This document shows positions 37,557 through 47,117 of a stretch of 64,000 nucleotides of DNA, piece after piece. The notes beneath the pieces were generated by a model. The model ran no database searches. It saw only the letters and a list, made by a program, of their open reading frames with translations, and was not told the DNA's origin. The stretch's first letter is position 1; each line of letters starts with the position of its first letter. The position numbers and the translations under genes are program-made. The stretch is taken from the NCBI GenBank assembly GCA_016840085.1, contig JAEOTA010000018.1, positions 1 to 64,000 of the forward strand, given 5' to 3'. The DNA is from Promethearchaeota archaeon. GTDB taxonomy: Archaea > Asgardarchaeota > Lokiarchaeia > Sigyniarchaeales > SOKP01.

Positions 37557-38117
37557 ATGAAAAATAACCCCATTACTATTGGATTTGATGATGCGACCTT
37601 CGAATTGCACTCAGAGAAAAAATACACTCAATTAATTGGGGTTATCTGTCAAGGAACACGTATGGTACGTGTTATACGAGAAAAAATCATGATTGACGGG
37701 TATGATGCTACTGAAAAATTAATACATCTGGTTAAACAAAATGTAAAGCATATACAATATGTTATCACCCATACCATAACTTTTGGTGGTTTTAATCTTA
37801 TTAATCTAAATGAAATTTATTCGGAGACACAAAAACCCATTATTGCTCTAACAGAAAAAGAAGTGGATTTTGATGCTGTAAAAAAAGCTCTGCAGAATAA
37901 GTTTCCAGATACTTATAAAAGTAAGTTGAATAATATTATTGATGCTGGAAATTTGTATGAAACAGAAATTGAAACAGCAGGGGGGATCTCAAAATTATAT
38001 TTTCATCGTAAAGGTATATCAATTGAGGAAGTAGAGTCTCTTTTAAAAAAAGTCTGTATTGATTCCAAACTACCAGAATCGGTGAGAATGGCCCATTTAA
38101 TAGGGAAAATATTTTAA
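37557..38117 (+). CDS. DUF99 family protein (endonuclease V-like)
   Basis: This archaeal family (UPF0215/DUF99) is related to the endonuclease V/RNase H fold. Visible features are the N-terminal GFDDATF, the strand GVICQGTRMVRV, DGYDATEKL, ITFGGFNLINL and the terminal VRMAHLIGKI. The acidic residues of GFDD correspond to the first catalytic position of the fold, though catalysis has not been established for the family to my knowledge. It closes the csl4-rpo11 cluster. Confidence 0.85.
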   Translation: MKNNPITIGFDDATFELHSEKKYTQLIGVICQGTRMVRVIREKIMIDGYDATEKLIHLVKQNVKHIQYVITHTITFGGFNLINLNEIYSETQKPIIALTEKEVDFDAVKKALQNKFPDTYKSKLNNIIDAGNLYETEIETAGGISKLYFHRKGISIEEVESLLKKVCIDSKLPESVRMAHLIGKIF

Positions 38118-38133
38118 AATAATAAGATTCTTT

Positions 38134-38586
38134 TTAATCTGTATCTATTTCGTATTCTAGTATTTTTTGTATTCTGTCTCTTAAATCTAACCTTATTGCC
38201 GACATCCCATAAGTACGAATTCCTAATTCTTTTTGAACTTGTTTAGCACTTAACACATCCGGAAGATCTTGTTTATTCGCTATGGCAATAATTTTAGAGT
38301 TTAAATAATGCGAAAATTTATCACATATCTCTTTTGTCTTCTCAACATTATCTTCGGTAGAATCACATACTACAACAGCTAAACCAGCCCCTCTTAAAAA
38401 ATCTGACCACATAAACCTATATCTCTCTTGCCCCCCAAAGTCCCAAATATTAACTTTCCTCCCGTTAAGGGCCGAATCCTCAATTTCTAATCCCACTGTT
38501 GGATTTTTTTCTTTTTTTACTTCTCGACCTTGAAGCAAGGATACCAATGACGATTTGCCGACCCCAGAAACCCCTAAAAGGCAAAT
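38134..38586 (-). CDS. Arf-like small GTPase, noncanonical start
   Basis: The canonical ATG at 38547 lies inside the G domain. In the same frame upstream are the P-loop GVSGVGKSS and strand KICLLG, which are needed for a complete GTPase. No ATG, GTG or TTG exists in frame between them and the TGA at 38614-38616, so ATT at 38586 is the most plausible start. G3 DFGGQE (glycine pair as in Arf/SR-beta), G4 NKQD and a terminal helix are present. NPTVGLEIE is switch I. No N-terminal amphipathic helix is visible. It is tail to tail with DUF99. Confidence 0.75.
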   Translation of the reverse strand: MCLLGVSGVGKSSLVSLLQGREVKKEKNPTVGLEIEDSALNGRKVNIWDFGGQERYRFMWSDFLRGAGLAVVVCDSTEDNVEKTKEICDKFSHYLNSKIIAIANKQDLPDVLSAKQVQKELGIRTYGMSAIRLDLRDRIQKILEYEIDTD

Positions 38587-38861
38587 TTTTTGTTTTGTTG
38601 TATAAACTTTATGTCAACCCTTTCTAATGCTAAATTACGTTAATTAGAAAAGGCAAAAATATGTTCAAAAATTAAAATAATATTGACATGACATGGGAAT
38701 TTTATAAGTAAAATTCTAATAAATCAAATCTACTAATGGTATCGAGAAAAAATCCGCCCATATATTTCTCATATAGTCGTATAATATTTAAAAAGGAGAT
38801 CAAAAAATAAATTTTAAATATAATTGTAATCAAAAGAAAAAAATCAAAAAATAAAAACTAT

Positions 38862-40160
38862 TTAAGCCCCAGTTTCAATGTCTTTAACAATACCAACGGC
38901 CACGGTTCTTCCCATGTCCCGTACTGCAAAACGACCCATTTCTGGAATCTCTTCGTACTTTTCAAGACACATTTTCTTAATTGGTTGTAACTCAACTATT
39001 GCAGCTTCATTTCTCTTAAGAAACTTTGGATTATCTTCAATCACAGCACTAGTCTTTTGATCTAATTTTTTAGATAAAGCAGTAAATTTTGCAGCGATTT
39101 GAGCTGTGTGCGCATGAATTACAGGTGTATATCCTTGGGCTATTACTGTTGGATGCCAAATAACTATTATCTGACCTGTCCATTTTCCTTTTGGTGTAAT
39201 AACGGTTGGTGGATTTTTAGGATGCCCTAAACAATCACCACGCCCTGCATCTTGCAACGTGATACCTCTAATAGCAAAACCTATATTATCTCCCGGCACT
39301 GCTTGAGGAATCTCTTCATGATGCATTTCAATACTTCGGATTTCTCCTGTAAAACCAGTTGGCATTATGATGACTTGGTCGCCTTTCTTTAGCACTCCAG
39401 TTTCAACTCTACCAACAGGTACAACTCCAGTACCTTTTATCCTATAGGAATCTTGAATTGGTAATCTCAGTGGCTTATCAAGAGGTTTTTCAGGAACAAC
39501 GAACTTATCAATTGCATCAATTAATGTGGGACCATCATACCAAGGCGTTTTATCACTTTTCTTTGATAAGTTCTCCATTGCCATTCCACTCGTTGGCACA
39601 AAGGGCACATCTTTTAGCTTGAAACCGATATTTCTTAAGAGATCTCCAACTGACTCTTTGCATTCATTAAACCTATCCTCAGAGTAATCGTAAATATCAG
39701 CTTTATTCACAGCTACAACTATTTGTTTTACACCTAATGTTTGTGCTAAATATGCATGCTCTCGAGTTTGTCCATTGGCAGCAATTCCAACTTCCATTTC
39801 ACCTTTCTTACCAGAAACGACGAGAATAGCAGCATCAGCTTGAGACGCGCCAGTAATCATGTTCTTGACGAAGTCTGCGTGGCCTGGTGCATCAATAATG
39901 GTAAAATACCTATTTGGCGTTTCAAATTTTCTAAATGCGAGATCAATTGTAATCCCACGTTGTCTTTCTTCTTTTAATTTATCAAAGACGAAAGCATAAG
40001 ACCATGACTCTCTGTCGTATTCTTTAGCGAGTTTCTCTAACTCTCGAGCCTCTCTATCTGTTACTGCTCCTGTCTCAATGAGGAGCGCCCCCATCATGGT
40101 ACTCTTTCCGTGGTCAATGTGTCCAATAATTACCAAATTTAAATGGTCTTTTTCGGCCAT
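38862..40160 (-). CDS. tuf: Translation elongation factor 1A
   Basis: EF-1A delivers aminoacyl-tRNA to the ribosome. G1 GHIDHGKST, the G2 switch I effector region with RGITIDLAFRKFE, G3 DAPGHADF and G4 NKAD are visible, followed by domains II and III ending GRFAVRDMGRTVAVGIV. The family start MAEKDHLNLVI corresponds to ATG 40160; an in-frame ATG nine bases earlier (40169) is also possible. The length of about 432 residues is normal. It is separated from the Arf-like gene by ~275 bp and is not in the ribosomal operon with rps7, unlike in many archaea. Confidence 0.96.
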   Translation of the reverse strand: MAEKDHLNLVIIGHIDHGKSTMMGALLIETGAVTDREARELEKLAKEYDRESWSYAFVFDKLKEERQRGITIDLAFRKFETPNRYFTIIDAPGHADFVKNMITGASQADAAILVVSGKKGEMEVGIAANGQTREHAYLAQTLGVKQIVVAVNKADIYDYSEDRFNECKESVGDLLRNIGFKLKDVPFVPTSGMAMENLSKKSDKTPWYDGPTLIDAIDKFVVPEKPLDKPLRLPIQDSYRIKGTGVVPVGRVETGVLKKGDQVIIMPTGFTGEIRSIEMHHEEIPQAVPGDNIGFAIRGITLQDAGRGDCLGHPKNPPTVITPKGKWTGQIIVIWHPTVIAQGYTPVIHAHTAQIAAKFTALSKKLDQKTSAVIEDNPKFLKRNEAAIVELQPIKKMCLEKYEEIPEMGRFAVRDMGRTVAVGIVKDIETGA

Positions 40161-40401
40161 TTTCATCAATTTCTTTAATTTATTTTGAATAAAATTTTCT
40201 AATTTTTAATTATCAAATAAAATTATTTTTATTAGATGTTAATTTTAAATGTTGATGAGTTTATATTTTTTACTATAATTTATGGTGAATTTTTAGAGTT
40301 ATAGGTATTGACCTATATATTTAATATTATAATACTTTCTATTGGTTAAACCAAAAGAATTTTGGGTAGCTCTTTTTTCGAGTTTTTAATGTTATTACAT
40401 T

Positions 40402-40830
40402 TTAACTTTTTATATCGTACAACAGCTCTTGTTTATTTCTTCTTATTAATTGGAAGATTTGGTTAAGTTCTTCTTTAAAATTTACGTCTTTTCCTTCTGA
40501 ATCTGTAATACTAAATGGAATTTTATCTTCTAGAAATTTTTCAAACACAAGCTCAATATCATTAATATCGACGTAAGTCTCTTTAAAGAAATCTAATAAA
40601 TGATGTAAAAATAGAGCTTTAATATAATTATTATTTCTCTTACCTTTTCCATAAAAAAATTTTAATTGCTTAAAGATTAAATTATCATTATTTTCCTCGG
40701 CTTTAATATCTTTTTCTTCATTAAACATCCAATTAAATCCATAATCTACTGCTCTATTAACTAAATTAGCAATATCTTCTGAGATCCCTGCTTTTTTGGC
40801 CCATTTATTATGAATAAACCAATTTGGAAT
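40402..40830 (-). CDS. Small conserved hypothetical protein, possible ATT start
   Basis: The first canonical start is ATG 40728, giving 108 residues. The frame continues upstream with clearly protein-like sequence (PNWFIHNKWAKKAGISEDI, VNRAVDYGFNW) to a TGA at 40840-40842. The only plausible initiator there is ATT 40830, giving a protein starting M-P-N-W. A TATA-like atatatttaaa at about 40844-40856 lies just upstream of it. The protein is helical and contains FLHHLLDFFKET in the middle. I recall similar small archaeal proteins with an H-x-KWA-x5-I N-terminus, function unknown. Confidence 0.55.
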   Translation of the reverse strand: MPNWFIHNKWAKKAGISEDIANLVNRAVDYGFNWMFNEEKDIKAEENNDNLIFKQLKFFYGKGKRNNNYIKALFLHHLLDFFKETYVDINDIELVFEKFLEDKIPFSITDSEGKDVNFKEELNQIFQLIRRNKQELLYDIKS

Positions 40831-40955
40831 TTTACGAAATCACTTTAAATATATTTTCTTAGTTAAAAAGATAGTAAAAATAAAAAATTATAGATCTTTA
40901 ATTAAACAAAGGATTCGAAAAAAGAATTAAAATTCACAATAGATTAATTATTATT

Positions 40956-41777
40956 ATGGTCAAAACTAAAACAAAATTACCCAAGGAAGGAGAATTTGTA
41001 GTTGCTAAGGTAACTGAAATTCAAAATCAATATGTTTATGTAGATTTAATAGATTTTGAAGGTTTAGAATCTGAGGAATGTGCTAGAGGGATGATACACA
41101 TATCAGAAATTAGTTCTAGATGGATTAAGAATATCCGAAACTATGTTAGAATTGGACAAAGAATTGTATTACGAGTATTAAGAGTAGATCCTTCCAAAGG
41201 CCATGTAGATTTATCATTAAGAAGAGTAAATTCTGCACAGAGAGAAAACCGATTAAAGGAATGGAAGTATGCTGTGAAATACGAAATGCTCTTACAGTTT
41301 TTAACAGAAACAGAAGCCGTTAACATGACACTTGATGAAGCATATAATTTAATTGGATTTCCTATATTGGAATATTTTGATTCATATCAAGAAGCTATTG
41401 AAAGTTTAAAAGAAGCAGGAGAAGAAATTTTAAGTAATTTAAAAGATCTATCAGATCAGGTTAAATCAGCATTTTTAAAAATTGTAGATGAAAATGTAGA
41501 GATTTCCACAGTTAGTATTTCAGGAAAAGTGAAATTATCATTTAATGCAGAAAACGGGATAGATTATATTAAAGAATCATTATTAGAAGCTTTAAAAGTT
41601 ATTGAACCAAAAAAAACTCGCAATATTAACATAAATTATATAGCTGCTCCATTTTATAGATTAGAGATTGTATCTAAGGATTATTTGGATGCTGAAAATA
41701 TCTTATCAGATGCATTAGAAATTATTGAGCAAAAAACGGATGAATATAACGGTACTTGTGAGTTTATAAGGGAGTAG
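40956..41777 (+). CDS. eif2a: Translation initiation factor aIF2 subunit alpha
   Basis: This is the alpha subunit of the heterotrimeric factor bringing initiator Met-tRNA to the ribosome. An N-terminal S1/OB domain (residues about 10-90; GMIHISEISSRWIKNI, KGHVDLSLRRV) is followed by a helical domain and an alpha-beta domain near the C-terminus. The Ser51 region of eukaryotic eIF2-alpha corresponds to the SEISSRW segment. It is co-transcribed with nop10, 4 bp downstream, an arrangement typical of archaea. Confidence 0.94.
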   Translation: MVKTKTKLPKEGEFVVAKVTEIQNQYVYVDLIDFEGLESEECARGMIHISEISSRWIKNIRNYVRIGQRIVLRVLRVDPSKGHVDLSLRRVNSAQRENRLKEWKYAVKYEMLLQFLTETEAVNMTLDEAYNLIGFPILEYFDSYQEAIESLKEAGEEILSNLKDLSDQVKSAFLKIVDENVEISTVSISGKVKLSFNAENGIDYIKESLLEALKVIEPKKTRNININYIAAPFYRLEIVSKDYLDAENILSDALEIIEQKTDEYNGTCEFIRE

Positions 41778-41781
41778 AAAA

Positions 41782-41967
41782 ATGCCTAAATACCTCATGA
41801 AGTGTAAGGAATGTAATCGATACGGATTACTGAATTCTAAATCAAAATGTCGTTATTGTGGAGGACAATTAATAAATCCAAGACCTCCTAAATTTTCTTT
41901 AACAGATAAGTACGGTAAGTATCGTTTACAATACTTTAAGGAGGAATTTGATAAAAAATTTGAGTAA
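41782..41967 (+). CDS. nop10: Ribosome biogenesis protein Nop10
   Basis: Nop10 is a small subunit of H/ACA guide RNA-protein complexes that direct pseudouridylation. The 61-residue protein has the expected N-terminal zinc ribbon (CKEC, CRYC) and the following PRPPKFSLTDKYGKYR segment that binds Cbf5. It follows aIF2-alpha with a 4-bp gap and is convergent with gins15, only 2 bp away. Confidence 0.93.
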   Translation: MPKYLMKCKECNRYGLLNSKSKCRYCGGQLINPRPPKFSLTDKYGKYRLQYFKEEFDKKFE

Positions 41968-41969
41968 AT

Positions 41970-42638
41970 TTAAGACAGCTCTATTTTTTCAGCAAACTTT
42001 TCATTCACAAGGATTATAGCATTCTGATAAGGAAGACATGCGATATCTTCTTCCGCAAAAGGTCCATAATTTAAAAGATCAATACCAACTAAAGGGGGAG
42101 TTTCCTTTAGAAATCGTACCACTATATATTCAATTTCGTCTTTTTTTTCTAAAATAAATTTATCTGAAATAACAGAAACATCTTCCTTGATAGATAAAGT
42201 AGCATTTTCGACCTTAATTTTCTCATCAGATTTAGTTTCTAATGGTTTTAAATCTTCTGAACTATCAATTTCCCCATAAATTGCGCCAGCTTTTACTTTT
42301 TTATAACCTTTAATAGAACTTATTAGATTTTGATAAAGGAGTTTCTCAGGCTCTATTACATCATTCAAATCTATTTCTTTTAGCACTAAAGCACAATTTA
42401 TTATTTTTCGTTCTCGAATCTTTAAAAGATCATTAAAAAGATAGTCAATGTTAGCTTTATATGATTCAAATATCTTTTCTTTTAAATCATCCTTTTGCCC
42501 TTCTTTGTAATTATTAATAAAACTAACAAATTTTTTATAATGATTGAATAACTCTTGGTTTAATTTTGTGAGTTCTGATTGTAGAAATTCTTTAACCCAA
42601 TGTTGATAAAGGTTCTCATAATCTGTTTTTAAGTCCAT
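41970..42638 (-). CDS. gins15: GINS complex subunit Gins15
   Basis: GINS joins MCM and Cdc45/GAN in the replicative helicase. The helical A domain (residues about 1-120, with LLKIRERKIIN) precedes the short beta B domain at the C-terminus (LLNYGPFAEEDIACLPYQNAIILV). A-then-B order defines the Sld5/Psf1-type Gins15 (Gins51). The linker between the domains is acidic. It is the last gene of the minus-strand cluster pcn-priL-priS-gins15, matching a known archaeal association. Confidence 0.85.
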   Translation of the reverse strand: MDLKTDYENLYQHWVKEFLQSELTKLNQELFNHYKKFVSFINNYKEGQKDDLKEKIFESYKANIDYLFNDLLKIRERKIINCALVLKEIDLNDVIEPEKLLYQNLISSIKGYKKVKAGAIYGEIDSSEDLKPLETKSDEKIKVENATLSIKEDVSVISDKFILEKKDEIEYIVVRFLKETPPLVGIDLLNYGPFAEEDIACLPYQNAIILVNEKFAEKIELS

Positions 42639-42699
42639 GAGTATCGAATCTAGTCACATTAATATTATTAACAAGTGTTTATGTTATTAAATTTTTAAC

Positions 42700-43974
42700 T
42701 CATATAGTTTTTGCTACTTCTCTACATAATAAAAACACCGCAATATGATGAGGAACTTCGATTATTTCACCTTTATTGTAAGGGCCAAATTCCTCTCCCT
42801 TTATTTTAGTCATTGGTACTTTAGTTTCTGTAATTTCTAATTTTTGAGATTTATTACTTTTAAACACAATTGGATCACACTTTTCATTTTTTTCATCTAA
42901 GGGATTAAAATCGTCAAATTCATCTGGGAATATCTCCTGAACTTTAAATCCTGTCTTGCCATGCAATGATCCTGGATATCTAATAAGTCTATGAATATCA
43001 ATCGTTACTGGTGTGTCAATTTCTATTCCAATCTCATGAACTATACCTGTTAAAAATTTATTCCATAAAGTTAATCCAAAACCTTCAATTGTCCATATAT
43101 TTTTATTATTTCTATTAATAATTTTTAAGAAATCATTTTTAAAACTAAGAAAACTTGTTATTAATTTTTGATTAAAATGAAATTTTCTTTTATCTAACAA
43201 TAAATTTTGAATTTCTAAATCAGGTTTTGTTAAGATCTCTTCAATTTTTTGAATAATTTTTTGACTCCATCCAATATTTTGTTTTGAAAAGCCAAATATA
43301 TTACCTCCTTTCTCTTGGAGACCTAAAATTTCAAATGATACATTTTCTCCTGTAAGGTAATCTGTGATTTCTCTTCTTTCTTCTGTAGATAAAGTTCTAA
43401 TCTTTTCATTTTCAATCTTTAAATGATATCCTCGATGACCAGAGAATGTAATTTTCATCTGATCTATGTCAATTCCAAAGTCTGGAATTAAGAAATTATA
43501 AATTAATCTCAGAATTTCATTCTTAGCTATCTTTAAACATTCTTCACATATCCAATTTAATCTACTTATTTTTAATTTATCACAGTATGGACACTTTCTT
43601 GGCATTCCCATCCCGGTTTTTCCACATTCTTTACAAGCCCAGAGATCATGATCTTCCTTACAAGGAGTATAAAAATGATCAACATCAATATCAATGATTA
43701 AATCACATCCTTGATAACCTTTGGATTCCATATTTTGATTTTCTGGTTGTGTATATATAGAACCACTCATATACGCATGACGTGGAGAATTACTTGTAAA
43801 ATAATTTCTTAGTGTTTCTTGAGAATTAAAACCGATATGCCTAATCATAAAGAATTTTTCCCAAGGGATAAAACCATACTCTCGCTGCTCAAAAAGGTTA
43901 ACTATAGGAATCTCAGATTGCTTTTCTTTATAATAAGCTTGAAATAAGCGTCTTAAATACGTTCTATCAATCAT
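42700..43974 (-). CDS. priS: DNA primase catalytic small subunit PriS
   Basis: PriS synthesises RNA/DNA primers for replication. The catalytic carboxylates are in LIIDIDVDHFY near residue 95. A zinc-binding insertion follows (CKECG, CPYC, CEEC). The SGHRGYHLKI nucleotide-binding motif is near residue 180, and the third acidic position lies in the DIHRLIRYPGS region near 325. Start overlaps the end of priL by 4 bp (ATGA), implying translational coupling. The length of 424 residues is a bit longer than average. Confidence 0.94.
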   Translation of the reverse strand: MIDRTYLRRLFQAYYKEKQSEIPIVNLFEQREYGFIPWEKFFMIRHIGFNSQETLRNYFTSNSPRHAYMSGSIYTQPENQNMESKGYQGCDLIIDIDVDHFYTPCKEDHDLWACKECGKTGMGMPRKCPYCDKLKISRLNWICEECLKIAKNEILRLIYNFLIPDFGIDIDQMKITFSGHRGYHLKIENEKIRTLSTEERREITDYLTGENVSFEILGLQEKGGNIFGFSKQNIGWSQKIIQKIEEILTKPDLEIQNLLLDKRKFHFNQKLITSFLSFKNDFLKIINRNNKNIWTIEGFGLTLWNKFLTGIVHEIGIEIDTPVTIDIHRLIRYPGSLHGKTGFKVQEIFPDEFDDFNPLDEKNEKCDPIVFKSNKSQKLEITETKVPMTKIKGEEFGPYNKGEIIEVPHHIAVFLLCREVAKTI

Positions 43975-45155
43975 TTTTTCTTTCGGGATTCATTTTTTAT
44001 AAAATTTTTTTTCGAAGATTTAAATTGATTAAATTGAACATAAAATAAAGGATGTGAAATCTGTTTTTGGACTGCTAGTTTTTTAGAAAAATATCCTTCT
44101 AAACAGAGAGTATCCTTATATTGTTTTGCCATGCATAAATTCATAGATTTTAAAGATTGACATGAATAGGGAGTATAACCCTTTTTAATTGCATATCTAA
44201 CTTGATAAGCTGTTTTATCTCTATCAAAATCAGGGAGTGATGAAAAAACGTTAATTATCTCATCTTCAGGATATTTAAGAGCATTTAAAAACCAAGTTAA
44301 AAAAAGTCGCTCAGTGTGTATTAGATTTTGTCCTTCTTTTATTTTAGTATGAATCTCTTTAATACAAGGAGGAAAATCTTTTGAAATATCCTTTCCTTTT
44401 TTAAATCCAACTTCAAAAGAATATTCAAATTCTTCTTTCATTAAATCCCATTTTGCATTTATCTTCTCAAAAATAGTTTTAAAATTTTGATTTTTGAATA
44501 ATTTATCTTTAAACCTACTTAAATTACGATTATCTCTCTTATTATTCATTATAAATTTATTTCGGACGTATTCTTGAATCAATCTATTAAGACTTTTAGA
44601 GGGGATAATTACATAACCATTAGATACAGGATTATTAACTAATTTTCGGAATTCATCTTTTAAACGAGATGATAATTTCAAATAATCAATAAAGTGAATT
44701 TTGAAATTTGTATCTTTTATTTCTATTTGATCTTTTAATATAATTTTCTTGTAAATGATTGGTTCTTGCTCATAAATAACATCTAAATTCAAATCTTGGT
44801 AAATATAATATAAATTATAATCACTTTCTTTATTCAATTCATTATAAGTAGTTTTTGAGTATATATTGGCAACTCTGTTAGTAATAACTTTATTATCTAA
44901 AACATATAATAGAATTCTTAACGATAAGTATAAGTAAATATTTATATCATCTTGGGTATAGTTAGGAAAAATTTCTACATTTTCAAAAGATAATTCGAAT
45001 ATATTTAAGATTCTTTTATTTACATCATAATGATTATCAGATGAGAATACTTCGTTTATAAAGTCGACGGGGTCTTTTGCTTCTATATCAGAATAATATT
45101 CTTTTAAAGAAGGGAGCCAAGGATAATGTTTAACTAATTCAAAAAGACCACTCAT
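43971..45155 (-). CDS. priL: DNA primase large subunit PriL
   Basis: PriL regulates PriS and carries a C-terminal iron-sulfur domain. The four cluster cysteines can be matched to DFPPC, YSCQSL, NLC and DTLC in the last ~130 residues. The FPPCIKEIHTKIKEGQNLIHTERLFLTWFL stretch spans the highly conserved core of that domain. N-terminal ~200 residues are helical. It is downstream of pcn and upstream of priS. Confidence 0.9.
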   Translation of the reverse strand: MSGLFELVKHYPWLPSLKEYYSDIEAKDPVDFINEVFSSDNHYDVNKRILNIFELSFENVEIFPNYTQDDINIYLYLSLRILLYVLDNKVITNRVANIYSKTTYNELNKESDYNLYYIYQDLNLDVIYEQEPIIYKKIILKDQIEIKDTNFKIHFIDYLKLSSRLKDEFRKLVNNPVSNGYVIIPSKSLNRLIQEYVRNKFIMNNKRDNRNLSRFKDKLFKNQNFKTIFEKINAKWDLMKEEFEYSFEVGFKKGKDISKDFPPCIKEIHTKIKEGQNLIHTERLFLTWFLNALKYPEDEIINVFSSLPDFDRDKTAYQVRYAIKKGYTPYSCQSLKSMNLCMAKQYKDTLCLEGYFSKKLAVQKQISHPLFYVQFNQFKSSKKNFIKNESRKKK

Positions 45156-45308
45156 TGTTCAATAAAATTACTAAATTTAAGAATTATTATTTAGCTTCTA
45201 AAAAATTTGATGCTATTAAACTTTAATAAATTAAGAGTAAAAAGATTTAATGATAATTTTAATGAAACTATTAATTATGTAATAATTGAAAAGTAAAGAA
45301 AAAAACGA

Positions 45309-46112
45309 TTAGAATTCATCCATATCTTCATCTTCGTTAAATTCTTCTTCTTCTACTCGTGGTGCAAGGAAGTAATTTAATTCACCACCCTCAAGAAGAT
45401 CAAAATCCATCTTTAATGGATGATCAGTCTTTAATGATATCTCTAACTTTTCGGTAATTGAAGCAATCTTTAAAATGGCTTTTAGAAAAGTCAATGAATA
45501 TGCTCCTGTGCTAGTGTCGCTCAGGTTGCTTTCGATTAAATCATCTTCATTAAGATCATAGACCATTTCCCCTATTTGACCTGAGGAGCTAAAAACTAAC
45601 CCTTGTCCTTCGGTTGCATTTATATTGAGAATTTCCGAATAAATCTCTGCATCTTTAATAGCTTCAACTAAAAAGTTAGGTTCTATTACCCATTTTGAGG
45701 GATATTCTATTTCTAATAATCTATCCATGGGAATTTCCTCAATATCTATATCCAATAGAGCTAAGCTAAAAGTTCTAGTTCGAGAAACTCCTTCTCTTTG
45801 CATTTTTATTTTTATTTTTTGATCTACCTCTTTAAAATCAATTTCAACTGAATCATTAAGAGCACTTCTTTTTAGAATTTTATCTAAATCATCCAAATTC
45901 AGACCAACTTTAGAGTCTTTACTGCATTTATACTCATCGAAATTTTCTTTTTTAATTGAGAGTTTGAGTAAACATATTCGACTTGGATCCATTGCTGATA
46001 TTGTAAATTCTTTAGGAGTAACTCGAAATTCTGTTTCATCTATAATACTCGCAAGAGTTTCTACAATTCCTTTCAATATCCGACTATTTTCCAACTTTAA
46101 CGTAAAACTCAT
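45309..46112 (-). CDS. pcn: DNA polymerase sliding clamp PCNA
   Basis: PCNA is the trimeric processivity clamp. It has the expected two-domain fold (ISAMDPSRICLLKLSI in domain 1, the interdomain connector DIDIEEIPMDRLLEIEYPSKW, domain 2 with TGAYSLTFLKAILKIAS). The last ~15 residues add an acidic tail (EEEEFNEDEDMDEF), making 267 residues against about 245-250 usually. It heads the pcn-priL-priS-gins15 cluster and is divergent from the OB-fold/TFS pair. Confidence 0.94.
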   Translation of the reverse strand: MSFTLKLENSRILKGIVETLASIIDETEFRVTPKEFTISAMDPSRICLLKLSIKKENFDEYKCSKDSKVGLNLDDLDKILKRSALNDSVEIDFKEVDQKIKIKMQREGVSRTRTFSLALLDIDIEEIPMDRLLEIEYPSKWVIEPNFLVEAIKDAEIYSEILNINATEGQGLVFSSSGQIGEMVYDLNEDDLIESNLSDTSTGAYSLTFLKAILKIASITEKLEISLKTDHPLKMDFDLLEGGELNYFLAPRVEEEEFNEDEDMDEF

Positions 46113-46283
46113 ATTCTTTCAGCAAATATATTCAATAATAATTAAGATAATTATGTTTTATTGCCATTATTAATAATATTTAATATTAGTGTTTTAATAA
46201 TACTTATGTTTGGTATTAAATCAATTATTTATACTTATCTTAAATTTTCACATTTATATTAATGATTTTTATATAAAGAAAAA

Positions 46284-46604
46284 ATGTCAAATCAATACGC
46301 AAAGCAAAGAACGATAAAAGATATCGAAAATAATGACGAAAGGATCCAAGTTACAGGATATATTAAGGATAAAACTAATAATGAGAATATAATAATCGAT
46401 GATAAAACGGGAATAATCAAAGTAAAGATAACTGAAATTGAAAAGTTTACTTATGATGTAAATGATTTAATTAATGTTATCGGGGATTTGGAACTACACA
46501 CAGACGGAGAAAAAGTAATCGTTGCCCAGTTTATTCAAGATATGAATAAATTGAACTTTGAATATTATCAGAAATTATATGAACTTAAAAAAGAACTTGA
46601 GTAA
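46284..46604 (+). CDS. Small OB-fold protein
   Basis: A 106-residue protein with an OB-fold pattern: RIQVTGYIKDK, NIIIDDKTGIIKVKI, DLINVIGDLELHTDGEKVIVAQFIQ, followed by a C-terminal helix. It resembles single-OB proteins related to RPA/Rmi-type nucleic acid binding. It is 13 bp upstream of tfs and divergent from pcn, so a replication or transcription role is likely; the partner is unknown. Confidence 0.7.
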   Translation: MSNQYAKQRTIKDIENNDERIQVTGYIKDKTNNENIIIDDKTGIIKVKITEIEKFTYDVNDLINVIGDLELHTDGEKVIVAQFIQDMNKLNFEYYQKLYELKKELE

Positions 46605-46617
46605 TGGAGTATAAAGT

Positions 46618-46956
46618 ATGGCTGATTTTTGTCCTGAGTGTGATAATTTACTCCGAAAGAAAAATGAAAATGGGAAAATATATTTGGTATGCAAATGCGG
46701 TTTTCAAAAAGAGCTAGAACAGAATAGTGAGAAACTTAATTCATCCATTCAAAAGAAAAAAATAGATTTAGAAAAAAATCTTATCATCATTTCAGAGGAA
46801 GATAAAGTTTCCGTGAATCTTAAGACTAAAAAAAATTGTCCTAAATGCGGTTTCACGGAGGCTGAAACCTGGCAAGTTCAAATAAGAGGTGCCGATGAGC
46901 CAATGACTCATTTTTTTAAATGTTTAAAATGTAAATATACATGGCGTGAAAATTAA
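46618..46956 (+). CDS. tfs: Transcription factor S (TFS)
   Basis: TFS rescues backtracked RNA polymerase by stimulating transcript cleavage, like TFIIS. An N-terminal zinc ribbon (CPECD, CKCG) and a C-terminal one (CPKCG, CLKC) are present. The catalytic loop RGADEPMTHFF contains the acidic Asp-Glu pair, so cleavage activity is expected. The length of 112 residues is standard. It follows the OB-fold gene in a likely two-gene operon. Confidence 0.93.
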   Translation: MADFCPECDNLLRKKNENGKIYLVCKCGFQKELEQNSEKLNSSIQKKKIDLEKNLIIISEEDKVSVNLKTKKNCPKCGFTEAETWQVQIRGADEPMTHFFKCLKCKYTWREN

Positions 46957-47117
46957 AAACTTCTGTTTTAATAAGATTATATTACCCTGTATAGTTAAAT
47001 TATCGTGAAAGGATGGTTTTACGAAGATCGAAGATATTTATTTCTATAATTTAATTAACAAAATCTGATTTCAGGATAATACTTCTGAAGTTATTTAGTG
47101 TTTTCGTGAAAGATTAC

